Shown in pieces: positions 37,464 to 47,900 of a DNA stretch of 64,000 nucleotides. Source of the stretch: Pedobacter sp. PAMC26386. Its GTDB lineage: Bacteria > Bacteroidota > Bacteroidia > Sphingobacteriales > Sphingobacteriaceae. The notes beneath the pieces are model-generated. The model was not told the origin of the DNA, did no database searches, and worked only from the letters and a program-made list of their open reading frames with translations. Each line of letters opens with the position of its first letter. Within the stretch, counting starts at the first letter, position 1. The position numbers were made by a program, and so were the translations under genes. Where the stretch lies: positions 2,505,067 through 2,569,066 of the forward strand of contig CP060294.1 in NCBI GenBank assembly GCA_014302835.1, given 5' to 3'.

Positions 37464-40400
37464 TTAAAAAGTTAAATTGAGACCTATGTTAAGCACCTTG
37501 TTCTGTGGAAATTGAAGACCATTGTCGTCCGCAATTTCAGGGTCAACGCCATATTGTTTCATATTATCAATTGAGAACAAGTTGTATCCGTTTACATAAA
37601 TCCTTGTCCGTTTAATCTTGATTTTAGCAAGCATTGCAGCTGGAAAAGTATAGCCAAACTCTATAGTTCTTGCCCGGATGTATCTTACGCTATGCAACCA
37701 GAATGTTGAATTTGTAGCATAATCACTATGCCCAGTACCTGGATTATACCGGTTTGCTGGATATTTACCGGGAATCCATGCACTGTTGAGATCAAATGGA
37801 TCTGCACGGTGAAATCTGTCTTCAAAAATCGTATTGAGATTACCATTGTTCTGAAAAGCCCATCTTGTTTCATAATTTTGAAACCAGGTATAACCCGCTC
37901 CACCAGAAAAATCTGCGTGAAAATCAAAAGATTTATAACTAGCTCCAAAGCTTAAACCGAAATTGATATTAGGTTGCTTGCCATAACCAAAGCCAATTGG
38001 CCGCTGATCGTACTCGTCAATTTTTCCGTCCCCATTCTGATCTTTATAAATCAAATCACCAGGCAAAAGGCTTCTGTTTCCTTTACCATCAATATTTACC
38101 GGATAATTATTGATCTGTTCCTGAGAACTGAATTGACCACTAACCTCATAACCCCAATCTATATTGGTATACCTATTTTCGGAAGAGTTGCGGTATTTAT
38201 CCCATGAATTAAAAAATAATGGGTTATAAGATTGCAAGTTTTTTGATCTCGTATAGGAAAAATTACCTCCGACATTAAAGTTGACCTGCCCAATTTTACT
38301 GCTGTAATTTAAAGAGATCTCCTGACCGTATTGTGCATCGCTGTTCACATTCTCATCCGGCAGTCTATAGCCTAACTCAACTGGAATAATGATGTCGTTT
38401 CTGCTGCCCAGTAACCCAGTACGTTTTCTGTAAAAATAATCTATGGTACCAGTCAGTTTATTGTTGAACATACTGAAGTCTGCACCTGCATTAAAAGTTC
38501 TGCTCTTCAGCCATGATATCCTGTTTAAAGGAATCCCTTTATCTCTGGAAACAATTACCGGGTTTCCGTCCAGAATAACCGTTCCCTGGTTATAATTATA
38601 CCCCGGAAGATAGGCATATGGTGGTACAATAGACTGGTTCGGATCATTTGGATTCCGATCATCTCCGAGTATTCCATAAGAAGCACGGAACTTCAAATCG
38701 CCCAGGATCTTTTTGTCACCCAACAGTTTTTTCATGAACCCTTCCTCAGTAATTCTCCATCCCGCAGAAACACCAGGAAAATAACCTACCCTTTTATCAG
38801 GGGCAAATAAATAAGAGGCATCCCGTCTAGCAGAAGCTTCCAGGTAATATCTACTGTTATAATTATAGTTTAACCTGGCAATATAGCCTATACGTGCTTC
38901 GCCATCATCGCTGTCATCATACCGGTCTGCAGTTGGAAAATAAATTAAAGGCAGATTATTGGAAATTGGAGAAGAGTGTATATAATTCCGCTGATGCTTC
39001 AGTTCAATCCTTTCCGCAACCAGGGTAGCACCCACGCTATGTTTCCCAAAGGTATTGTTATAATTCAGCTGGCTTTGAAAGGTAGTGGCAAACTCTTTTT
39101 TCTGTTCACGTTCCCGATATGGGTTATTACTACCGCCGGTAATATCATAGGCACCAGTAGCGGGCCTGTAAGTGTAAGTATTATAAGTATATTCATGATT
39201 GTTGAGTACATAATCTGCCACATAATAAGAGTACACGGCTTTAGCCACCAAACCTTTCACACCCGGAATCTGATATTCTGCATTGAAATTGGTTTGTAAA
39301 ACTCTCCAGTCATTACGGTATATACCTGAAAGTTTTTTATTCAAAAAGGCATAATTGGTTTCAGTATGACCAATATCATTCAGATAGTCTGGATTATCAT
39401 TAGCATAGGGACGTTCCAGAGGATTGTTCCGCAATACTGCAAGACGAGCCAGCAGGTAATCATCTACACCGGGAACTCCAGGATTCTCACGGCTTTCAAT
39501 TCTTCCGTTAATATTCACCCCAACTTTAAGTCCGTTAGCTACGGTAGCTGTAATATTAGACTGGATATTGGTTCGTTTAAACTCGTATTCTTTTCCCAAT
39601 ACAGAATTCTGATACAGATTAGTAGCAGAAACATAATAACTCATTTTATCTGTTCCTCCTGTAAAGTTCACATTAACCGAATTCTGAGGAGCATTGTTGT
39701 TACTTTTCAGGATATAATCCCGCCAGTCAAAACTCCTGTAGGCAGGATCAGTTCCGGCTTTATATTTCTCCAACTCTGCTGGCGTAATACTTGTGCTTCC
39801 GTTAGAGTTTAATTCTGCATCTGCTTTATAACGCATGTAATCATAGGAGTTACGAACCACATCAGGAAACCTCGACCAGTTCTGGAAACCCAGATAAGCA
39901 TCTACGTTTATCCGGCTTTCACCAGTTGTTCCTTTTTTAGTGGTGACTACCACTACCCCGTTGGCTGCACGCACTCCATAAATAGCAGCAGAAGCATCTT
40001 TTAGCACTGAAATACTTTCAATATCGTTGGGGGCAATGTTGTTAAACTGCTGCTCTTCTTGCTGGATCCCGTCAATAACATATAAAGGACGGCCCATATT
40101 ACGGATTTGTATACTAGCGCTTGCTCCCGGCCGGCCATCTGTCATCCGAAAGGTAACACCAGGAATCTTTCCTGCCAGAGCCGTACTTACTGTAGATCCA
40201 CCATGTACCCGCTCTATATCTTTGCTGGTTACAGATGAAATGGCTCCAGTAATCGATTCTCTTTTTTGTGAACCGTATCCTGTAACCACAATCTCCTGAA
40301 GGTCATTGTTGAAATCCTTCAATTTAACGGTTAGCTCAGTTTGTCCATTTAAAGGAATTTCTGCTGTGGCGTATCCGATGTAAGCGAATACTAAAACAGC

Positions 40401-40649
40401 ATTTTTATCCGGAACTGTAATTTTAAATTTCCCGTTCGCATCAGACATTCCTCCAATTTTCGTATTCTTCACTTTTACTGTGACACCGATTAGTGTCTGT
40501 CCTTTATCGTCCGTTACTGTTCCGCTTACGTTGCTCGTTTGTGCGGTACTGTTTAGTGAGAAAAGAAGGAAAATACAGAAGGTAAAAGCTTTAAGCTGAT
40601 ACTGCTTTAAGCGCACACTTCTGCAATAAGCATGTAGACTTTTTTCCAT
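37464..40649 (-). CDS. susC: SusC/RagA family TonB-dependent receptor without STN domain (PUL 3)
   Basis: 1061 residues. Signal peptide with a long n-region ends near residue 37 (FSLNSTAQ). It goes directly into a carboxypeptidase-regulatory-like domain, about 40-115 (VSGTVTDDKGQTLIGVTVKV). There is no STN domain. The plug lies about 120-240 (IVVTGYGSQKRESITGA, SVLKDASAAIYGVRAANGV), then the barrel ending NKVLNIGLNLTF. Lack of STN fits control by the divergent hybrid two-component system rather than by an ECF/FecR pair, in contrast to the other two SusC proteins here. First gene of the PUL 3 operon. Confidence 0.93.
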   Translation of the reverse strand: MEKSLHAYCRSVRLKQYQLKAFTFCIFLLFSLNSTAQTSNVSGTVTDDKGQTLIGVTVKVKNTKIGGMSDANGKFKITVPDKNAVLVFAYIGYATAEIPLNGQTELTVKLKDFNNDLQEIVVTGYGSQKRESITGAISSVTSKDIERVHGGSTVSTALAGKIPGVTFRMTDGRPGASASIQIRNMGRPLYVIDGIQQEEQQFNNIAPNDIESISVLKDASAAIYGVRAANGVVVVTTKKGTTGESRINVDAYLGFQNWSRFPDVVRNSYDYMRYKADAELNSNGSTSITPAELEKYKAGTDPAYRSFDWRDYILKSNNNAPQNSVNVNFTGGTDKMSYYVSATNLYQNSVLGKEYEFKRTNIQSNITATVANGLKVGVNINGRIESRENPGVPGVDDYLLARLAVLRNNPLERPYANDNPDYLNDIGHTETNYAFLNKKLSGIYRNDWRVLQTNFNAEYQIPGVKGLVAKAVYSYYVADYVLNNHEYTYNTYTYRPATGAYDITGGSNNPYREREQKKEFATTFQSQLNYNNTFGKHSVGATLVAERIELKHQRNYIHSSPISNNLPLIYFPTADRYDDSDDGEARIGYIARLNYNYNSRYYLEASARRDASYLFAPDKRVGYFPGVSAGWRITEEGFMKKLLGDKKILGDLKFRASYGILGDDRNPNDPNQSIVPPYAYLPGYNYNQGTVILDGNPVIVSRDKGIPLNRISWLKSRTFNAGADFSMFNNKLTGTIDYFYRKRTGLLGSRNDIIIPVELGYRLPDENVNSDAQYGQEISLNYSSKIGQVNFNVGGNFSYTRSKNLQSYNPLFFNSWDKYRNSSENRYTNIDWGYEVSGQFSSQEQINNYPVNIDGKGNRSLLPGDLIYKDQNGDGKIDEYDQRPIGFGYGKQPNINFGLSFGASYKSFDFHADFSGGAGYTWFQNYETRWAFQNNGNLNTIFEDRFHRADPFDLNSAWIPGKYPANRYNPGTGHSDYATNSTFWLHSVRYIRARTIEFGYTFPAAMLAKIKIKRTRIYVNGYNLFSIDNMKQYGVDPEIADDNGLQFPQNKVLNIGLNLTF

Positions 40650-40868
40650 AAAGATTTAATATTTGGTTAGGTGTGCCCGGATAATCAAATGATACTATCC
40701 GGGTACAATCAAATATTAGTTTTTTAGCTTTTGGTTGTTGTACGCTTTTGTATCAATAATTCTTCAATTTGTCTCTATTTTTTGTCTCCTAAGGATATAA
40801 AAGGTTTATTATAAAATCGGTTCAGCTTTATAATTATTGATATATATTTGAGATAACGATAAACCAAA
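40650..40868. promoter_or_regulatory. Divergent control region of PUL 3 susC and its two-component regulator
   Basis: The 219-base region holds a TATATTTG -7 box for the sensor gene (40843-40850, about 18 bases before its TTG start). It also holds an 8-bp hairpin in the susC leader (CCCGGATA 40676-40683 with TATCCGGG 40696-40703) and three copies of TTTGTMTC at 40747, 40768 and 40781. The last two copies are identical and 13 bases apart. AraC-type response regulators often bind such direct repeats, so these are candidate operator half-sites. Confidence 0.4.
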
Positions 40869-43800
40869 TTGAGAATTCTAACCTTATTCTTCTTATTGTT
40901 GTCTGCCACACTATTGCAGGCACAGCCTTATTACTTTAAACATTATCAGGTAGAGAACGCCCTGTCCAATAATAGTGTATTTTGTAGCACGCAGGATCAT
41001 AGTGGTTTTATGTGGATGGGAACAAAAGATGGGCTCAATAGATTTGACGGATATTCTTTCAAAACTTATCGCCATGATCCCGCAAACCAGAAAAGTTTGG
41101 GTAATGACAAGGTTCACTCCTTGCTCAGTGATCAACCAGCTAGTCTGTGGGTAGGTACAGATCAGGGATTATACCATTACAACGCAGTCAATGAGTCTTT
41201 TACACTGATCAAAGAAACAAAAAACAAAAGCATAGGCTCACTCACAATTGATCATGAGGGTAATTTATGGATGCTATCTTCTGGCAATGTATACACCTTT
41301 AATCCTGTTCAAAACAGGTTTTCAATTGTACAACCTGGTCAGTCATTTGTGCCAACCTATATCTATTGCCGTCCTAATGGTGAAATTCTGGTTAGCAGCC
41401 CAGATGGTTATATCGGCAAATACAACAAAACGTCCCGGACTTTCGAAGTGCTGAACTTGACTGCTCAAAATAAAACTGTAGAAATAGGCTGGATCTCTGC
41501 GATCGAAGAAACAAATGATCAGCAGCTCATTATTGGTACTACAAACCAGGGGATCAAATTATTCGATCTTCAAACAAAGGTGCTCAAAGATCTGATCGTA
41601 ATGAACAAGGACAAAACTCACATTTTTGTCCGGGCTATAAAAAAACTGAATAATCAGGAGTATTGGATCGGTACGGAATCCGGCCTATATATTTACAACT
41701 GCCAAAGCCAGAAATTGGTACACTTGCAAAAACAGAACAGCAACCCTTATTCTTTATCTGATAATGCAATTTATTCGCTTTGCAGAGATACAGAAGGTGG
41801 AATGTGGGCCGGAACCTACTTTGGCGGAATGAACTATTATGCAGCTCAATCTTCCATTTTCACCAAATATTTTCCTACACAGCAGGAAAATTCCATTAGT
41901 GGAAATGACGTCAGGGAAATTTGTAAAGACCAGAACGGCAATTTATGGGTCGGAACTGAAGATGCCGGATTGAATAAACTAGCCCCTGGTACTGGCAAAT
42001 TCGTCTCCTATTTCCCCGATGGTAGTAAACAGACCATTGCACATTATAATATTCATGGCCTGCTAGCCGATGGCAACCAGCTTTGGATAGGTACTTTTGA
42101 ACATGGGCTGGATGTGATGAATATCAATACCGGACTGATTACCAAGCATTACCACATGCGTAAAGGAAGTTTACTCCAGTCAGATTTCATTTTAAGCTTG
42201 TATAAAACCCAAGCCGGCGATCTTATTATTGCGACTACAAAAGGTATTTATACTTACAACCGCAAAAAAGATGACTTTGATCCCATACCAGGTTTGCCTT
42301 TCCTTTTCTTTAATAATCTCAAAGAAGATGCAGACGGGATGCTCTGGGCAGGAAGTTTTAATGATGGTCTTTTCAGTTTCAGGCTCGGTAACAGCAGGTA
42401 TAAGAATTACAGAAATGATAGTAAAAAGACAAATAGTCTACCCAATAATACTGTAAACTGCATTTTTCAGGATAGTAAAAAGAATTTATGGATTACTACC
42501 GATGGTGGTGGCTTATCACTATTCAATAAAAAGACAGGCGATTTCAAATCCTATACGGTAAAAACCGGGATGCCCAGTAATTTTCTTTTTAATATTCTGG
42601 AAGATAATCAATATAAGTTATGGATCAGCAGTACCCGTGGACTGGTATGTTTTGATCCGCTCAAAAAGAACGTTAAAGTTTATACAAAGACAGATGGTCT
42701 GCTCACCGATCAGTTCAACTATAGCTCCTCTTTTAGAGATGCGGATGGCAGAATGTATTTCGGAAGTGTAAAAGGCTTGATCAGCTTCCTTCCAAATCAA
42801 CTGAATACCACCTCTAAAACTGCTCCGTTATTTTTAACAGGCTTTAAAATTGACAATACAGAACTACAGCAAAAAAAAGAAGATACCGTTACGCGGCAAT
42901 CAATCTTATATACCCATCAGATTATCCTGAATAACGATCAGTCTTCTTTTAATATTGATTTTGCCGCATTAAGCTATGTCTCTCCAGAAAAAACTGAATA
43001 TGCTTATAAAATAAGTGGATTGTATAACAACTGGCAATATTTGAAGACGAACCGAAAAATATACTTCACAAAACTTGCCCCGGGAGAATATGTGTTTGAA
43101 GCAAAGGCTATGATCCAGGGCAGTAAGAAATGGAGTAAGAATAATATTAAGTTGTTTATTGTAGTGCTTCCGCCGTTCTGGAAAAGCCCGCTGGCCTGGT
43201 TCATATACGCATTGCTATTTATTGGCTTAACCGCACTAATTATCAGCCAATATCATAAAACTATCCAGCGTAAAAACAACCGGCGAATGGAAATCTTTGA
43301 GCATGAAAAAGAAAAGGAGATTTATCAGGCAAAAATCGAATTCTTTACTAACGTCGCACACGAAATACGAACGCCGCTTACGCTGATTAAAGGGCCTATG
43401 GAGAAAATGATCAAATCTGCGGGTGAAGTTCCTGCACTGGAAAAGAATCTAAAGATTATGGACCGCAATACTGACCGCTTGCTGAACCTGACTAATCAGC
43501 TCCTTGATTTTAGAAAAACAGAGATCCATGGTTTTTCTTTAAATTTCGTTAAAGCAAATATCTCTGAAATCCTTCACGATGTGAACTTGCAATTCATGCT
43601 TGCTGCTGAGCAGAAAGAGATAAGTTACGAAACCCTTTTACCGGTAGAACCCCTTTATGCTTATATCGACCTGGAAGCCTTCTATAAAATAATGAGTAAT
43701 TTGGTCGATAACGCCATTAAGTATGGGAAACAAACTGTAAAGGTGACCCTTAGGGTAAATGAACAGCAAGATCGGTTTATAGTGCGTGTTCTCAATGATG

Positions 43801-44039
43801 GAAATAAAATTACACCGGAACTGGCACATAAGATTTTCGAACCCTTTTTCCGGACAAAAGAAGCTGAAATGAAACAGGGAACGGGCATCGGTTTGTCTAT
43901 TGCAAAATCACTTACTGAGCTACATAAAGGTTCTCTTAAATTGGAAGAAAGTAATGGTGATAATAATATACTAGTGGCCGTATTCCCCATACACCAAATA
44001 ATAGAGTTCAACCTAAAAGGAAGATGGAAAAAGATTTAA
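40869..44039 (+). CDS. Hybrid two-component system sensor: periplasmic propeller, Y_Y_Y domain and histidine kinase
   Basis: 1056 residues from a TTG start; the in-frame codon just upstream is a stop at 40860, and the TATATTTG promoter lies 18 bases before the TTG. Signal peptide ends at LLQAQ. Fourteen-blade-type Reg_prop propeller repeats fill about 20-650 (HSGFMWMGTKDGLNRFDGY, NGNLWVGTEDAGLNKL). The Y_Y_Y domain is about 690-760, a membrane helix about 772-795, HisKA with phospho-His831 (FFTNVAHEIRTPLTLIKG), and HATPase (NLVDNAIKYGK, GTGIGLSIAKS). Usually the same chain continues into a receiver and AraC domain; here it stops after ...GRWKKI and the remainder is in the overlapping frame. 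It senses a PUL 3 glycan in the periplasm. Confidence 0.9.
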   Translation: MRILTLFFLLLSATLLQAQPYYFKHYQVENALSNNSVFCSTQDHSGFMWMGTKDGLNRFDGYSFKTYRHDPANQKSLGNDKVHSLLSDQPASLWVGTDQGLYHYNAVNESFTLIKETKNKSIGSLTIDHEGNLWMLSSGNVYTFNPVQNRFSIVQPGQSFVPTYIYCRPNGEILVSSPDGYIGKYNKTSRTFEVLNLTAQNKTVEIGWISAIEETNDQQLIIGTTNQGIKLFDLQTKVLKDLIVMNKDKTHIFVRAIKKLNNQEYWIGTESGLYIYNCQSQKLVHLQKQNSNPYSLSDNAIYSLCRDTEGGMWAGTYFGGMNYYAAQSSIFTKYFPTQQENSISGNDVREICKDQNGNLWVGTEDAGLNKLAPGTGKFVSYFPDGSKQTIAHYNIHGLLADGNQLWIGTFEHGLDVMNINTGLITKHYHMRKGSLLQSDFILSLYKTQAGDLIIATTKGIYTYNRKKDDFDPIPGLPFLFFNNLKEDADGMLWAGSFNDGLFSFRLGNSRYKNYRNDSKKTNSLPNNTVNCIFQDSKKNLWITTDGGGLSLFNKKTGDFKSYTVKTGMPSNFLFNILEDNQYKLWISSTRGLVCFDPLKKNVKVYTKTDGLLTDQFNYSSSFRDADGRMYFGSVKGLISFLPNQLNTTSKTAPLFLTGFKIDNTELQQKKEDTVTRQSILYTHQIILNNDQSSFNIDFAALSYVSPEKTEYAYKISGLYNNWQYLKTNRKIYFTKLAPGEYVFEAKAMIQGSKKWSKNNIKLFIVVLPPFWKSPLAWFIYALLFIGLTALIISQYHKTIQRKNNRRMEIFEHEKEKEIYQAKIEFFTNVAHEIRTPLTLIKGPMEKMIKSAGEVPALEKNLKIMDRNTDRLLNLTNQLLDFRKTEIHGFSLNFVKANISEILHDVNLQFMLAAEQKEISYETLLPVEPLYAYIDLEAFYKIMSNLVDNAIKYGKQTVKVTLRVNEQQDRFIVRVLNDGNKITPELAHKIFEPFFRTKEAEMKQGTGIGLSIAKSLTELHKGSLKLEESNGDNNILVAVFPIHQIIEFNLKGRWKKI

Positions 44040-44851
44040 ACTTCGTACCAGATACAGCAACTGATATCCTGGAGAAACCAGTTATTCTTGTTGTTGATGA
44101 TCATGAAGAAATTCTTGATTTTATAGCGGATGATTTGAGCGAGAAATTCAAAGTTCTTATTGCCTCAAATGGTCATGAAGGTCTTGACATTCTTGAGAAA
44201 GAAATTGTTCATCTGGTAATCAGTGATGTAATGATGCCGGAAATGGATGGTTTTGAATTTTGTAGAAGAATAAAATCTGGGATAGAATTCAGTCATATAC
44301 CCGTTATCCTGCTCACAGCCAAAAACAGCTTACAGTCTAAGATCGAAGGGTTGGAACTCGGTGCAGATGTTTATATTGAAAAGCCATTTTCTCCGGAATT
44401 TTTACAAGTACAGGCCGCTAGTTTAATTGCCAACCGCAATAAAATTAAAGCTTATTTTTCAAGCTCACCATTGCTCCATATCAAGAGCCTCGCCTACTCT
44501 AAGGCCGACGAATTATTCTTAAAGAAAATACAGACAACTATAGATCAATCTATTAGCAACCCACAATTAGATGTAGACCTCTTGACTGATCATATGAATA
44601 TGAGCAGGCCAACGCTGTACCGGAAAATAAAATCTATTTCCAACCTTTCCCCGAATGAACTTATCAACCTGGCTAGGTTAAAAAAAGCAGCAGAATTACT
44701 CAATGAGGGCGTCCTTAAAATTTACGAGATCTCAGAAATAGTTGGCTACAGCTCTCAAACGCATTTTGGAAGGGTTTTCTCCAAACAGTTTGGGATGTCC
44801 CCGACCGATTATGCGACCAGTATGCACGCCAATCAGAAAAAGAAGATTTAA
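44024..44851 (+). CDS. Receiver plus AraC-type DNA-binding response regulator, split from its sensor kinase
   Basis: 275 residues. Receiver domain about 18-135 (VILVVDDHEEILDFI; phospho-acceptor Asp68 in LVISDVMMPEMDGF; Lys120 in IEKPFSPE). An AraC-type double helix-turn-helix follows at about 165-270 (MSRPTLYRKIKSISNLSPNE, IVGYSSQTHFGRVF). Its ATG overlaps the kinase stop by 16 bases, in the -1 frame. If one A were added to the AAAAA run at the junction, the chains would join as ...GRWKKDLNFVPDT..., the normal layout of a hybrid two-component protein. It is either a natural split with coupled translation or a one-base deletion. It should activate the PUL 3 susC promoter. Confidence 0.88.
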   Translation: MEKDLNFVPDTATDILEKPVILVVDDHEEILDFIADDLSEKFKVLIASNGHEGLDILEKEIVHLVISDVMMPEMDGFEFCRRIKSGIEFSHIPVILLTAKNSLQSKIEGLELGADVYIEKPFSPEFLQVQAASLIANRNKIKAYFSSSPLLHIKSLAYSKADELFLKKIQTTIDQSISNPQLDVDLLTDHMNMSRPTLYRKIKSISNLSPNELINLARLKKAAELLNEGVLKIYEISEIVGYSSQTHFGRVFSKQFGMSPTDYATSMHANQKKKI

Positions 44852-44876
44852 GTGTTGTAAGCAAATGATAATATTA

Positions 44877-44915
44877 ATAACCTTCAACAAACATCAAATA
44901 TTTGTTGAAGGTTAT
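44877..44915. terminator. Bidirectional terminator between regulator and megasynthase genes
   Basis: A perfect 15-bp stem (44877-44891 with 44901-44915, core CCTTCAACAAA) encloses a 9-base loop. It lies between the convergent response-regulator gene and the megasynthase gene and separates PUL 3 from the biosynthetic cluster. Confidence 0.75.
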
Positions 44916-44970
44916 GGATGAAGATAAAAAATCCTCAGTTCGATCCACTTTCAACGTAGTCAATAGCTAA

Positions 44971-47900
44971 CTATAATTCGTTGAGCCATAGGCTACAAAA
45001 AGGAGGTTTAGTTATAGATAGATGATCTCCTTTAGTAGAGTATACATCTATTTTATTAAAATAAGGATTCCAGGAATCAGGCCGTAACCAGTCTTTACTC
45101 TCCTCGGCAATAATCAATTTCAAAGTATAAGGCAATCTGCCATATGGATAAGCGTATTGTACAGACAAAGAGGTTTCCATTACTTTCCAGCATTGAGCAA
45201 AAACAAGAGCTTCTTTATGGAATTCTTTTTCGACAATTAACTGTTCAATGTGGTTCTCCCATAATGATTCAGGCTCAACTCTCAAAATATCCTGAATCTG
45301 TTGAAGAATTTTCTTTCGTTCGTTTAAATGTATTTCCTGAAACAGCGCATTACAAAAAAGTAGTACATCGTCTGTTCGGAGTCCGTTAATATCATCCGAT
45401 ATACCACAATCTATCATGACGATTTCATTGACAGAAATATCACTTAATTCTAGTTTTTTGAGCATTTCATACAGAATTGTTCCTCCGTAACTATGAGCGA
45501 AAAACTTTACCTCTCCAGCTTTAACAACTTGCTTAATCAGTTCAATATTATGAGCTGCCATCTCCGCGATACTATCACAAGGTAAATCACCATGATGTCC
45601 CTTCATTTGAAGACCATATACATTCCCGGTTCCGTATAGATTTTTAGCCAACCCATAATATCCATCGCAAAGTCCAGGTAAACCTGGAATCACGAAAACA
45701 GGGACATTATCCGAACCTTTAGCTGCTTCTCGTAGAAAAATCAAATAATCAGCAGGTATTTCGTTCGGCTCACCACTACCTGCACTTTCCACCAGGACAG
45801 CTAATTCCTGAATATTCGCCGCCTTTAAAAAAGTACCCATTGACAGATTTACTTTCCAGGTTTTGTTGATCCGCAGCAGAATTCTAATTGCCATCAGAGA
45901 ATGTCCTCCCAGGTCAAAAAAATTATCCATTATACCCACCCTTCCCACAACTAGTTCTTCTTGCCAGATTTTCACTATAGACCATTCAATAGCTGTTGTA
46001 GCAGGAATATAATCCTTTTGGAGAACATGACTTACGGATAGGTTAGCAAGGGCTTTCCGATCTGCTTTCCCATTGCGTGTAAGCGGTATACCGTCCAGTT
46101 TGATGAAATTTGCCGGAACCATATATTCTGGTACTTTTTTTAACAGGTAAACACGAAGCATAACCGGGTCATATTCTATTTCAGAAAGATAAAAAGCCAT
46201 CAATATATTTCCTTCTGATTGGTTTTTCGCAATTACTACGACTTTCTTTATCCCCCCATATTCAGCCAGTACATTCTCTATTTCACCTAATTCCACCCTA
46301 TATCCTCGAATTTTAACCTGGTCATCCAGACGATTTAAGAACTGCAAATTTCCATTATCAAGCCAGCGTACCTGGTCACCAGTACGATAAATCTTACCCT
46401 TGCCGAAAGGATTTATAAAGAATTTTTCAGCGTTAAGTTCATCTCTGTTAAGATATCCTCTGGCAAGACCCGCTCCAGCTATATAAAGTTCGCCTTTTAC
46501 ACCAACAGATAAGAGTTCCATATTTTTACCAAGCACATATACTTGTGTATTTGCTATAGGTTTACCGATCGTGAGTTGCCCGCATTCCCTGATTTCAGCT
46601 ATGGTTGTATTTACAGTATATTCTGTGGGGCCATAAGCATTAAATGATTGTACGCTTTTTAATGCGCGCAGCTTGTTCCATACTTTTTCGGACAACGCCT
46701 CTCCTCCAACCGAAATCAACCTGATTTGAGCAAATAGCGCTTCCTGCTGGTCATCATCCATTGTTTCAATAACATTAAAAAATAAAGGAGGAATATTGAG
46801 AATAGTTACCTCTTTTTGGGTGATTACCTGATGAAAATTAAAGGGATTTATGTCCTGTTCAGATCTGATTACAATACCGGCACCAGCAACCAAATAGGGA
46901 AAGATCTCTTCAACCGACATATCAAAACCCAGAGAAGCAAATTGAAGAATTCTATCAGAGGGCACAATCTTATACTGCTGCACCAGGTGTTGAGAAAGGT
47001 TGACTAGTGAAGAATGTTCAATCATCACACCTTTAGGTCTGCCAGTACTTCCAGAAGTATAAATGACATAGGCAAGGTGAGCTGGAAGTACTTCTTTTTC
47101 CAGCACTGAAACCGATATAAGAGGAGTTTTTAGTATCTGATCTACAGACCACAACAAACATGTTTCTTTGACTGCAAGTGTTAATCTATCCATAAGCCGT
47201 TCCTGTGTAAGGAGCATTTTCACCTTAGCATCCTTCAGTATGAATTGAATTCTCTCTTCTTCATAGCTTGTGTCTATAAAAAGATAGGCACCGCCAGCCT
47301 TTAATATTCCCAATAGTGCTATAATGGCATCAGATGAGCGTTCCATAGACAATGCAATCAAAACATCTGGTTTAACACCCTCTTTTTGCAAAAAGTGTGC
47401 AATATGTGTGCTCTGCTCTTCTAACGATCGGTACGTTACGATTTTTCCGGATCCACTATCAATCAAGGCAGCGTTATCAGGAAAATGAAGTGCCTGTTCT
47501 TCAATCATTTCATGAATACAGAGATCGGGTATGCCTATGCTCGTATTATTAAATCCATGGATCAGTTGTCTTTTTTCTGAATATTCCAGTATATCGTAAT
47601 CTTTAATCTTACCCTGAGGCATTTCTACTACATCTTGTATCAACTTATCAAGATAGCCTAGATGCCGGCATATAGTTTTTTCCTGAAACAGACTCTGCTG
47701 ATATTTGATTTGTATTTCAAGCGAATTCCGAAAATCATATACTTCCAATGTATAGTGATCTTCAGTCTCCTGATAAACATCAAAAAAAGGTTGGATAGAC
47801 CCTTTAAAATCCCTGTTTTCCAGGATCTCATCAAATATATTCTGGTAAGTATAGGATACCGGTAAAGTAGATTCTATACCGCTGTCTATTTTTATACCCA

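Noticed and set aside
39366..39812. Long plus-strand ORF opposite the PUL 3 susC (148 codons), and similar ORFs opposite other large genes
   Set aside because: They are antisense to well-supported proteins, have low-complexity translations without domains, and follow the codon structure of the real gene.
44024..44040. Programmed -1 frameshift joining the sensor kinase and the receiver
   Set aside because: The junction GGAAAAAG gives G-AAA-AAG in the kinase frame, not the slippery A-AAA-AAG heptamer, and no strong stem follows at the expected distance. A lost base or a natural split is simpler.
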